A stretch of DNA of 12,257 bases from Beroe ovata (Eukaryota > Ctenophora > Nuda > Beroida > Beroidae). How positions within the stretch are numbered: the first letter of the stretch is position 1; every line of letters starts with the position of its first letter. The translations under genes were made by a program, and so were the position numbers. Under the pieces are notes generated by a model, which worked only from the letters and a program-made list of their open reading frames with translations, was not told where the DNA came from and did not search any database. The stretch lies in NCBI GenBank assembly GCA_946803715.1, contig CAMPET010000226.1, forward strand, positions 7,187-19,443, given 5' to 3'. Shown piece after piece: positions 1-8,258 of this stretch.

Positions 1-51
1 TGTGTGTGTGTGTGTGTGTGTACTGTCTGTGTGTGTGTGAGAGAGACACAG
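1..51. repeat. (TG)n microsatellite with GA/CA tail
   Basis: The window opens in ten TG dinucleotides, a short interruption, six more TG units and then GAGAGA-CACA. It probably lies inside an intron of the gene whose next exon begins at 101. A branch-point-like CTAAT occurs about 25 nt before the acceptor at 99-100. Confidence 0.9.
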
Positions 52-100
52 TGTAACTGGTAACACAGCAACACTAATGAGACCACTCCTCCACCATCAG

Positions 101-1097
101 GAACGACCTACCTTCACCGAGGTAATCAGACGCTATGTTCCCATTGACAAGTCCCTCATCAAGGCCGGAGCCAAGGGTAAGTGTCTGGGTTTCAGGGGAT
201 ATCACACATGATCACATTTGTTACTAATCCGCCTGTCCGACCAGGCACACAACCAGTCAAACACACTGACTCTAACGGCGGAGCAGCATCTAACGGCAAC
301 ACCGTGGTTGCTAGCAGCGTTGCTAATGGCAACACAGCTGCTGCTAGCAACGTTGGCAACGGTGTTGTTCACGGAGGAGAAGAAGAAAGCACACCTAAGA
401 AGGGCTATGTCAACGGATTAGGCTCTCAATCCGAAGTCATACCCGAAATGGGAATTGTGACTGATGGAATCTCTGAGAAGGAAGCTCTCAAGTTTTGGGA
501 GAAAGATCATTTCTCCGACCTTCGCAAGAGATGGGAGCGTGGAGAAATCCTCGACGATTCCGATATCGCGTGAGTTTTAGCGAGGCGTTGCGGGATAGGG
601 GTCCGCACACGCGGCCTAGACGAGGCGCGTGACATCTACTGAGTGTGACGTCACGCATTCACAGGGAGTTCTCGTATAGTAACGATGAGCTGGGAGAGGA
701 TTCCGATCTGCAACTTCCCAGTGTTGAGGAGCTCAGGGAGAAAATACAGAACTGTTCTCTTACCTCATCTAATGGTAATGTATAACTGTAGATGGAGAAT
801 AGCAGTCAGATGTTATTTTCCCCGTTCCCCTTTTCGCAAACTCAAGTTTTGCAAAACTCAGGTTACGTTACGGATCCATACAGAACGCTAGATTACATCC
901 GAAACCACCCCCAAAAACCCCAAATGTTAACCCCTCGGCCAAGCCCTCTACTCCCATCACCCCTTGCGAGTGAAAACCCGCGACTTGCACGTGTCACTAA
1001 GGACGCGCGCTCAGACGCAGACGCGCACTCGATTCGAAGCACCGGCGATGTAGATGTAACGTTAGAACCAAGTACATCCCCCCATACACCTTCCTGA
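101..1097 (+). CDS. 3' end of a gene, probably protein-kinase C-lobe end plus disordered tail (4 exons, 5' partial)
   Basis: Four exons join in one open frame: 101-176, 245-569, 665-774 and 862-1097 (stop TGA at 1095-1097). Junctions are phase 1, 2 and 1, and the donors are GTAAGT, GTGAGT and GTAATG. An acceptor at 847 instead of 862 also keeps the frame. The visible product is about 248 residues. The first exon begins E-R-P-T-F-T-E-V-I-R-R, which matches the conserved RPTF-E-hydrophobic end of a kinase domain (subdomain XI), where the Arg normally pairs with the Glu of the APE motif. That motif is the only kinase evidence, because everything upstream is outside the window. Next come an Asn/Gly/Ala/Val imperfect repeat (SNGNTVVASSV then ANGNTAAASNV), a charged aromatic stretch (KFWEKDHFSDLRKRWERGE), an acidic DDSD/GEDSD region, a short helical LPSVEELREKI and a Ser/Pro-rich C-terminus. 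The tail looks mostly disordered and I do not recognise its family. Confidence 0.6.
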
Positions 1098-1269
1098 GGG
1101 ATGATTGAGTCCTCATGCGATAGAGGGATGTTGTAACTTGTAGATGGGGGTAACCGTGACATAAACCCTATGTGAGAGGGTCAGCTGAAGATGTTGTCGT
1201 CAGGGACTGAGAGGGAGTAACAGTCTCACTGGAAATGGAAATCCTCTTTGAATTGAGATAGAGTAACCG

Positions 1270-1369
1270 TTACTAGGGAACCCGTCACTGGGTGTTACTA
1301 GGGAACCCGTCACTGGGTGTTACTAGGGAACCCGTCACTGGGTGTTGCTAGGGAACCCGTCACTGGGTG
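1270..1369. repeat. 25-bp tandem repeat, four copies
   Basis: Four head-to-tail copies of a 25-bp unit (TTACTAGGGAACCCGTC followed by ACTGGGTG). The first three are identical and the fourth differs by one base (TTG for TTA). Each unit holds an ACCC/GGGT mini-hairpin around GTCACT. Degenerate pieces such as GAGTAACCGTTACT flank the array on both sides. It lies 170 bp past the stop of the first gene, so it is either in its 3' UTR or just downstream. Confidence 0.95.
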
Positions 1370-1377
1370 TTTCTCTG

Positions 1378-1409
1378 TGAGGGAGTAACCGTTACTCGGA
1401 TATCCCTCA
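1378..1409. repeat. nested inverted repeat beside the 25-bp array
   Basis: GAGTAAC (1383-1389), one spacer base, then GTTACTC (1391-1397) forms a perfect 7-bp inverted repeat. An outer TGAGGG (1378-1383) pairs with CCCTCA (1404-1409), sharing one base with the inner arm. The same GAGTAACCGTTACT core precedes the 25-bp array at 1261-1274, so the two elements are related by sequence. Confidence 0.75.
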
Positions 1410-1458
1410 GAGTTTTTAACTGTTGCTAGGGTCTCGTGTTGCTATGGGTTACCTGAGT

Positions 1459-1553
1459 GCTGTTGTTGTTGTTGTTGTTGTTGTTGCTGTTGCTTTCAGC
1501 AACAATGTTGTTATGGTTGTTGTTGTTGTTTTGTTGTTGTTATTGTTGTTGTA
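1459..1553. repeat. imperfect (TTG)n microsatellite
   Basis: Mostly TTG triplets, with CTG interruptions and a central GCTTTCAGCAACAATG. Read through in one frame it gives poly-leucine, but there is no coding signal around it. The stretch 1554-1950 after it is AT-rich, and apart from short repeats I see no gene in it. Confidence 0.9.
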
Positions 1554-1690
1554 TTGTGTATGAACTGATAGGTATAGGAGTGTATTGTTTTGATATTTTC
1601 TGCTGCTACCTAATTTCGACTGCTTACTGTTATGAATTATATTTGACATTTCTGTATTCTCTGGTTTTACCACACAATAGACATTAGACA

Positions 1691-1749
1691 TTGTGGAAAT
1701 ACAATAGATATTGTGGAAATGCGAAATGCGAATAAGATATTGTGGAAAT
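1691..1749. repeat. three short direct repeats, TTGTGGAAAT
   Basis: TTGTGGAAAT occurs at 1691-1700, 1711-1720 and 1740-1749, usually followed by a short GC/AC-AAT stretch. It is a small local array in non-coding DNA. An imperfect hairpin (CATAATT at 1799-1805 with AATTATG at 1813-1819) follows. Confidence 0.8.
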
Positions 1750-1950
1750 GCAATACGTCTCTAGGCTTATTTTCCATTTCAGAACATAATAACAAAAGCA
1801 TAATTTTCTTATAATTATGATAAGTACTATTTATCAACTCGGTGAGGTTGGTATATTTTCATCGTGTATAAAAAAGCTCAATTTTCGAGCCGTGTGTTTT
1901 AAGTGTTTCATACTCATGCATTTTATATCAATCGTCGACAGGCGTTTTAG

Positions 1951-3344
1951 TATGTTTTATTTCAGAGAAGAGCCACTTTTCGCCACAACTCGTTACATAA
2001 CTTCAAATGTTAATCCAATTCCATCAATTCTACTCATCCGATTTTGAGGGGTTCTTTCGAAGCCAGTATCATTTTTGATATTCGTCGCACTTAGGGAGGA
2101 ATATTGGCTGTCTGGATTTTGTTTCTCTCACGGCGGATCTTATAGTTATAGTTATACAAGGTCTGAAGCCAATACTGTATTCATTTTTATTTCTTTTAGT
2201 TTTACTTTGCGTCTATGAAAATGTTGCAGGTATAACAGCTCTGCATATACAATATACTGTGAATATGTTCCCTTTTCTGTTCTGAAGCTCAAGCATGGAT
2301 AGCGGGATGCCGGGATGTTTTGAAGTGTTGTGGGACGTACAACTACATGTACAGTTCATGCAATTGCAAATGCATTATCTTAATTTTGAATTTTAGCACT
2401 GAATGTGCGAATATGAATATTGAATGAATTAGTTTAACCAATGATTATGCCGAATTCTCGTAGTTTTTAGACTTTTCGTCGTCCGCGTCCTCATCGGCAT
2501 CCTGGGGCCTTTTTTATTTTGTTATCAGATTTCATCTGTGATCTGTCTAAGTACGTACATCATACATTTACACAATACATGCACATGGCCATGGACGACA
2601 ATCCTCATGGCCATATATCTGGTCATATTCATTGCATTATTGCAACTATTGTCTGGCGATGCACGATGCTAGATTGCTGATGCAAGCGCGCTGATGCAAG
2701 CAAGCGCGCAAAACGAAATTCTCGACAGGGTCTATCAGTATCATGTCATCGATCGACTGTGCAGTGCTATAATGCTATATATTAGCAGTGCGTTTGGCCG
2801 TTGCATTGAGCAGTGCAGTGCACACTGCACAGTGGAGATTCCCCAGCGCAGCGCAAACTTATTCTCAGACTTGCATCAGCGGTCTGGAATTGAATCGCCC
2901 GAGCGACAACCATTTTCGCACCCATTGCGTAATAGCAAATAGAAACAGATGCAGAAAACATTTAATTGCTTGCTGTATAGCTGTCCTACGATAGGCCCGG
3001 CCCGGGTTTCGCGCGCGCCGCTAACGCTCAACCTCGCGTAAGAGGGCCTTGCATCGCCAGGCAACCATCTGGTAATAATATTTTATTCACTGAATAAGAG
3101 CTCTAATCCGATTTTTATATATTCTTACATTTTTGCCCTTCAGCAACAGATCAAATAAATGGAATAGATTGCATAACCACTTTCACAACATATCACAATG
3201 ATTAATATATGTAATTTATTCAATTTATTTTTATTCAATGCTTTTATTTCATGCATGCTGAACACTAAACAAATTTGCCATCCAAATTTCAGTAGGGTGT
3301 TATGTCATTTCCCTTCCCAAGCCTTGTTCAGTAAATTGATAGAT
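1951..3344. repeat. large direct repeat, copy A
   Basis: This 1394-bp block aligns along its length with 3384-4963. Homology begins at TATGTTTTATTTCAG (1951) and ends at AAATTGATAGAT (3344). In the first 380 bp I count about ten substitutions and several indels, most of which add or lose short neighbouring repeats; for example, AGTTAT is present twice more here at about 2144-2155. Copy A has roughly 97 bp (3014-3110) missing from copy B. No open frame is conserved between the copies, no coding signal is visible and the ends carry no terminal inverted repeats. It may be a tandem duplication, a non-autonomous mobile element inserted twice, or two haplotypes misassembled in tandem. Confidence 0.9.
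2813..2830. repeat. 8-bp inverted repeat in copy A
   Basis: GTGCAGTG, a 2-nt spacer and CACTGCAC form a perfect inverted repeat. The corresponding part of copy B is rearranged and lacks it, so it is not a conserved element of the duplicated block. Confidence 0.7.
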
Positions 3345-3382
3345 AGTCTGGGCATATGTGGACAAAATGAGAAACTAATTGA

Positions 3383-3383
3383 N
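3383..3383. other. ambiguous base (N) at the duplication junction
   Basis: A single N sits immediately before the first base of copy B. The 38 bp between the end of copy A and the N (3345-3382) match neither copy's flank. An N exactly at a repeat boundary suggests a low-quality join or unresolved heterozygosity here. Confidence 0.95.
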
Positions 3384-4963
3384 TATGTTTTATTTCAGAG
3401 AAGAGCCACTTTTCGCTACAACTCGTTACATAACTTCAACTGTTAATCCAATTCCATCAATTCTACTCATCCGATTTTGAGGGGTTCTTTCGGAGCCAGT
3501 ATCATTTTTGATATTCGTCGCACTTAGGAAGGAATATCGGCTGTCTGGATTTTGTTTCTCTCACGGCGGATCTTATACAAGGTCTGAAGCCAATACTGTA
3601 TTCATTTTAATTTCTTTTAGTTTTACTTTGCGTCTATGAAAATGTTGCAGCTATAACACCTCTGCATATACTGTGAATATGTTCCCTTTTCTGTTATGAA
3701 GCATGGATAGCGGGATGTTATGTGTTGTGGGACGTACAACTACATGTACACTGTACAGTCCATGCAATTGCATTATCTTAATTTTGAATTTTATGAGCAC
3801 TGAATGTGCGAATATGAATATTGAATGAATTAGTTTAACCAATGATTATGCCGAATTCTCGTAGTTTTTAGACTTTTAGTTTTCGTCGTCGCGTCCTCAT
3901 CTGCATCGGCATCCTGGGGCCTTTTTTATTTTGTTACCATTTGTTGTTCATCTGTCTATGAGTCGGAGTACGTACATCATACACAATACATGGACGACAA
4001 TCCTCATGGCCATATATCTATTATATCTGGTCATATTCATTGCATTATTGCAACTGTTGTCTGGCGATGCACGATGCTACTGCAGACTGCTAGATTGCTG
4101 ATGCAAGCGCGCTGATACAAGAGCGCGCGCAAAACGAAATTCTCGACAGGGTCTATCAATCTATCATGTCATGTCATCGATCGACAATGCAGCTGCGAGG
4201 TCGCCGTAGCAGTGCTATATATTAGCGGCCGCGCGTTTGACCGTTGGGCGTTGCTACTGTGCTGTGCCTATACTACTGCCTAGTGGAAATTCCCCATTTT
4301 CTTGTTGATCGATGATAGACCCTGTCGAGAATTTCGCGCGCTGCGCAAACTTATTCTCAAACTTGTATGTTCCCGCGCTGCACTGCGTGACCCAATTATA
4401 CTCCACGCGCGCGCTGCGCGTCTCCTTTCTACGACTTTTCAGTTCACTGAGTAGAACAGGGGCGCGCCACGTGTGCACAAACTTGCATCAGCGGTCTGGA
4501 ATCGCCCGACAACCATTTTCGCACCCATTGCGTAATGGAAACAGATGCAGAAAACATTTAATTGCCTGTAGTATAGCTGTCCACGATAGGCCCGGGTGTC
4601 GCGATTTATATATACTTACATTTTTGCCCTTCAGCAACAGATCACATAAATGGAATAGATTGCATAACCACTTTCGCAACATATCATAGTGATTAATGCA
4701 TGATATATATAATTTATTCAATTTATTTTCATTCAATGCTTTTATTTCATGCATGCTGAACACTAAACAAATTTTGATGATAAATAGGACGAGTAGTGTT
4801 GTTACGAACATTTTACTGTAGCAATAAAACGAAGCGTTGATCTGTTGTACCAAAGTTACCAAAAGATCCCTCTTTCACACACCATAAACAAATTTGCCAT
4901 CCAAATTTCAGTAGGGTGTTATGCCATTTCCCTTCCCAAGCCTTGTTCAGTAAATTGATAGAT
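3384..4963. repeat. large direct repeat, copy B
   Basis: This is the second copy of the block at 1951-3344, 1580 bp long because of net gains. Two extra segments are bounded by direct repeats. One has TAAACAAATTT at 4764-4774 and 4885-4895 (121-bp period). The other has CAAACTTG at 4358-4365 and 4478-4485 (120-bp period). A third gain holds an inverted copy of a nearby segment. The stretch 4200-4480 is CpG-rich. The copy ends about 100 bp before the SNAPC3 start codon, so it forms that gene's upstream region. No gene is seen inside it. Confidence 0.9.
4135..4336. repeat. 24-bp perfect inverted repeat, copy B only
   Basis: The arm at 4135-4158 (CGAAATTCTCGACAGG plus GTCTATCA) is matched in reverse complement at 4313-4336. 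Imperfect pairing continues on both sides: GCGCGC outside, GATCGAC/GATCAAC inside. Copy A has only the left arm (2714-2737). The right arm lies within an insertion of about 44 bp relative to copy A, so it arose after the copies separated, or was lost from A. Confidence 0.9.
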
Positions 4964-5064
4964 GTTATGTTGAAATAACATTATTGTTGTATTTTTAGCA
5001 TATAATGAGACATTTGAATTATTACACCATAAATAAAGGTCTTTTGTGGTGACCTGATGCAAAG
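4964..5064 (+). promoter_or_regulatory. SNAPC3 proximal upstream region
   Basis: About 100 bp separate the end of copy B from the SNAPC3 ATG. It holds a 7-bp inverted repeat (ATGTTAT at 4962-4968 with ATAACAT at 4975-4981) and a TATAAT stretch at 5001-5006. The transcription start cannot be read from the sequence, and a TTTTTAG at 4992-4998 could equally be the acceptor of a 5' UTR intron. This is a weak, position-based call. Confidence 0.25.
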
Positions 5065-6660
5065 ATGAGTCAAAAGAAACGTAAAGATCACAATTTGTCT
5101 AAAATTGGCTTTCCCGTAAACGTCAAGCAATATAAAGAGTGGTGGGCAAAAGAGGTCCCAGAATCTGTTTTCCCTGCACATGGTAAGAGTTCTCTTTATA
5201 ATCAAGTGTTTCATGATACTGCAATGAAAATTAAAGAAAAAGATTTACTTCATCTAAAATCTCACAGGTATTGTCCTTGATGTAGATGATGTGTCTGAAA
5301 CAGCAGCAATTGCAACTGGTATTTCTCTAGATGAAGCTGAGATTTATGATGAATTGCTCACTCCTAATGCACTTCTAGGAGAGGTACTGCCTCCAGCCAA
5401 CAATGATTTCTATGATGAGAAAAGGGATAAGCTTATACCAAAACACCTTCACGCATATAAATTCTATAGAGAGATCCAGGCAAATAAAATTCACCCTCTT
5501 AAGAAACAGATGACACTGAATTATTACAAACCATTCGAAAAAGAAAATATCTCACTTGATTATGAAGCTCAGTTGCAGGTATTTTTGCAATGTGCTTATT
5601 GCTTATGTGTCTGTTCATTCTGAACTCTAATGTTCAATCAGCTAGTAAAGTAAGAATTTTATTTATCAGGTAAATCAAAAAGAACTTGTTTCAACTCCAG
5701 AAATTGTTCTTCAAATTGCTATCTATAAGGAGAATAGGCTTTTGAAAACGAAAGGTCTGCTTCTTCTGGGATCACAGACATTGGCAGAGTTTGTTGATGC
5801 AATTGACTGCACCATGGATCTCTCTCTTTGCTGGGAAGATAACAGGTCCTTACTTTCATGGAAGTGAAAATCTTCTGTCATGATTTCTTTATTGAATATA
5901 TTTTTGAATGATAAAATTTAAATTGCAGTGAAAATCCCATGTTGGACTGTGTTGATTGGGCAACTAAAACGCGTGCATCCAGTGCACTGTATCTTGGTGA
6001 TACAATTTATATAGACAAGAGGACTCCTGGTTACGTTGACTATACTGAAGAAATCAGGAAGTTTTTGGATCTTCATATAGGTAGCTTGAACAGAGGACAA
6101 GAACCCATATCAAAACAAGGAGACATCACAGAAACTAGATTTCAAGACATAGAACTTCATCTTGGTTTGCCATATGTTTTTATCCACCAAGGTGGATGTG
6201 AGCATTTGATTGTGGTAGAGCAAATCAGACTATTCCACCCAGGAGATGAGCCAAGAAAATCTAACTATCCTAGGCAGGTATGTACTTTTGTTTCCCATCA
6301 GTAACTTTAAAGATTAGTAGTTGTTGGTAATCGCTTTCACCTCACTTTCAGACATTCAGAGGGGGTCCACGGCGGCTATCATGCACAATATGCAATGATC
6401 GTCTCGCTAGATGGATAACTTACAATGATGAGGAGGCTCCATCTAGTCCCTGCTTCTTCTGTTTTCAGTGTTTCCACATGCTTCATTACAATGATGATGG
6501 GCAGAAACTGCATGATTTTAATGCATTTGTGTACCTGGAGAACATGGATGATAGGGTGGGATTCCAGGTTGCCTTCCAGAAGTTTAAAGATGAAATTAGT
6601 TCAGAGAATGTCAAACCAGATGTAACTAAGAAGAGGATTAAGAAAGAAAGGAATGGATAA
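5065..6660 (+). CDS. SNAPC3: snRNA-activating protein complex subunit 3 (SNAPC3/SNAP50), complete, 5 exons
   Basis: Exons are 5065-5182, 5268-5578, 5670-5845, 5929-6277 and 6352-6660, joined in phases 1, 0, 2 and 0 to give 420 residues (human is about 411). SNAPC3 is a DNA-contacting subunit of the nuclear SNAPc/PTF complex, which binds the proximal sequence element of snRNA promoters for RNA polymerases II and III. Family hallmarks are visible. LGLPYVFIHQGGCEH lies around residues 280-294 (His288, Cys292, His294). A C-terminal cysteine cluster has Cys329-x2-Cys332, then Cys352-x2-Cys355-x2-Cys358, and ends in the family's MLHY (361-364). ARWITYNDEEAP lies between the cysteine groups. YIDKR and the I-RLFH strand also match the family. 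The ATG at 5065 is the first in frame and is followed by a basic stretch. The donor of exon 3 is GTCCTT, weak but phase-consistent. A Lys-rich tail closes the protein. No AATAAA lies between its stop and the next gene. Confidence 0.95.
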
Positions 6661-6953
6661 TCGAATTGATTATCTATAGAGTACATATAGTACTGACATT
6701 TAATTTGGAGCAGCCGCACTGCAAATGTTTTTAAATTCAGATAATTTTAGTCGGATAATTCGGTTATCTATTTTTAACTTATTTTATCTTATTTGAGCCA
6801 CAAACATATGTAAATTAATCGTTCTTGGTTCAGTTTTGATTGACTCCACTTGTCAACAATTATTGAATTTGATCTTAAAATAGCTCTACTGATAGGAAAA
6901 TCTTATTTAGGAAGCAGAGATACAAGCCAGACAGGCTCAGTATCTTATGAAAG
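6661..6953 (+). other. short SNAPC3-MCU intergenic region
   Basis: These 293 AT-rich bases must hold the SNAPC3 3' UTR and the MCU 5' region. I find no AATAAA or ATTAAA on the + strand. Small inverted repeats are present: AGTAC/GTACT near 6680-6694, and AGATAA/TTATCT near 6738-6768. TCTTATTTAG at 6901-6910 resembles a splice acceptor 44 bp before the MCU ATG, so a 5' UTR intron is possible. Confidence 0.5.
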
Positions 6954-8168
6954 ATGCAGTCACTAAAGCTAGTCCTTCGAGCAAAAACTTTTGGTGTCCA
7001 GTTCTTCACCAGGAGCTTATCTAGTGCAGCCCCCCTTCTTACTGTTAATCTACCTGCTCTGAATGAGACGAGGAGTTTTGTTATAACCTCCACACTCAAC
7101 TCATTAGGAGAGTTGCAAGATGCCATCATTGCAGAAGATGCCTCAGTGCAATCAGTCAGTGCTGTTAGCTCAGAAGGTATCCGCCACGAGCAGTGATGTT
7201 AATTTGATATTATTGAAACGGACTCGAATGGTTTGAAACGATGAATTGATACAAATTGAAGGTCTCATTCCTAAAATCCTATCCCAGGACTAGTCTTCTC
7301 AAAGTTCACTCCTGTTACATTTCTGCTCCAGAATGGTTTTACTCTGGAGTTACTAGATGATAGGAGTGTGAAGCAGTCTACAGTGATTCCACCAACTCCT
7401 ATCACTGGTGCTGTGGTTGATGAGGTTCATGATAAAATAAAGGTTGGTAATGTTCTTCATATTAATGTTCTTCATATTAATGCTCATTGCCTGAGTGATG
7501 TCATTGTATTGTAAAATCCGAGTATTTTTCTCGCCCCCAGTCACTTGCTGGTTCTCTGGAAGTTGTCGAGAATAAGATTTCAATTCAAAACAATCTCCGA
7601 AAAAGGCTTGATGAGTTGCAGATGGAGTTTGCTCCACTAGAAGAGAAGCGATTGGTTAGTTCTTTTCAAATATAAGACGCAACTACTTGTTTTTTCTGTA
7701 TTCCGACATAACACTTAGATTAGATTTATCCAGACTGCGCCATGATTAATAGTCTTGAATGCAGTTTTAACACAGTTCCACTTTCAGAGTCTCTTGTCAA
7801 AATCCCGGATTAAGACCAATGCTGTTGTTTGGGGAGGATTGTTTACAATGGGATTCCAGTTTGGTTTCCTAGCCCGTCTTGTCTGGTGGGATTACTCCTG
7901 GGACATCATGGAACCTGTCACATACTTTGTAACATATGGCACATCAATTATCATGTTCTGTTACTTCGTGATGGTAAAGAATGAATATAACTACGATGCG
8001 GCGCGCGACAGGTGGAACCTGCGCGTCTTCCACAAGAAGAGCAAGAGAAGTGGTTTTGACATTGAGAAGTACAATTCCATTGCGGGCAAGAAAAAGGAAG
8101 TAGAGGAGAACCTGAGACAGCTGGAGAATGTCGGGGCTCTTCTTGCTGCCAAGCAGAAGCACGTGTAG
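6954..8168 (+). CDS. MCU: mitochondrial calcium uniporter pore subunit (MCU), complete, 4 exons
   Basis: Exons are 6954-7176, 7288-7442, 7541-7654 and 7788-8168, joined in phases 1, 0 and 0 to give 290 residues. The protein forms the Ca2+-selective channel of the inner mitochondrial membrane. Residues 1-28 are basic and hydroxylated without acids, a typical mitochondrial presequence. Residues about 29-105 match the N-terminal matrix domain, followed by coiled coil 1 (about 118-170, with FAPLEEKR as in other MCUs). The first membrane segment spans about 176-196, the pore motif WDIMEP is at 202-207 (DIME 203-206, the Ca2+-coordinating Asp and Glu), and the second membrane segment is about 208-227. 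The C-terminal FDIEKYN and coiled coil 2 follow. WWDY at 197-200 keeps an acid where MCUb paralogues have a hydrophobic residue, favouring MCU over MCUb. Exon 2 uses a weak GTTGGT donor. The start is the first ATG and gives the presequence. Confidence 0.96.
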
Positions 8169-8180
8169 CTGTTGGGATAA

Positions 8181-8258
8181 TGTACAATGTATCATGTACA
8201 ATGTGTATACACAATGTACATTGTATGTATGCACAATGTATAATGTATGTATGCACAA
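8181..8258. repeat. palindrome-rich TGTACAATGT repeats in MCU 3' region
   Basis: TGTACAATGT-like units recur just after the MCU stop. TGTGTATACACA (8202-8213) and ACAATGTACATTGT (8211-8224) are perfect palindromes. TGTATGTATGCACAA occurs twice with a 22-bp period (8222-8236 and 8244-8258). The stretch probably lies in the MCU 3' UTR and could fold in RNA. Confidence 0.85.

Noticed and set aside
893-1162. Minus-strand open frame opposite the last exon of the first gene
   Set aside because: The plus-strand exon joins in phase with three upstream exons. The antisense frame has no such support.
1449-1691. Open frames on both strands through the TTG tract (poly-Leu or poly-Thr/Asn)
   Set aside because: They arise from the trinucleotide repeat alone. 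The composition is that of a microsatellite and there are no splice or start signals that fit.
3000-3080. GC-rich stretch considered as a tRNA or other structured RNA gene
   Set aside because: No cloverleaf arms, no T-loop GTTC-A motif and no A/B box pair could be found. It is also absent from copy B.
4312-4689. 125-codon plus-strand open frame in copy B
   Set aside because: It spans the copy-B-specific inverted arm and 120-bp segment and has no counterpart in copy A, so it is a chance frame in rearranged CpG-rich DNA.
4488-4862. 124-codon minus-strand open frame in copy B
   Set aside because: The frame is not preserved in the homologous part of copy A, where indels break it, and no protein family is recognisable.
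1951-4963. Duplicated block as a DNA transposon or LTR element
   Set aside because: I found no terminal inverted repeats, no LTR-like TG...CA ends, no transposase or polymerase motif and no target-site duplication around either copy. A non-autonomous element remains possible but unproven.
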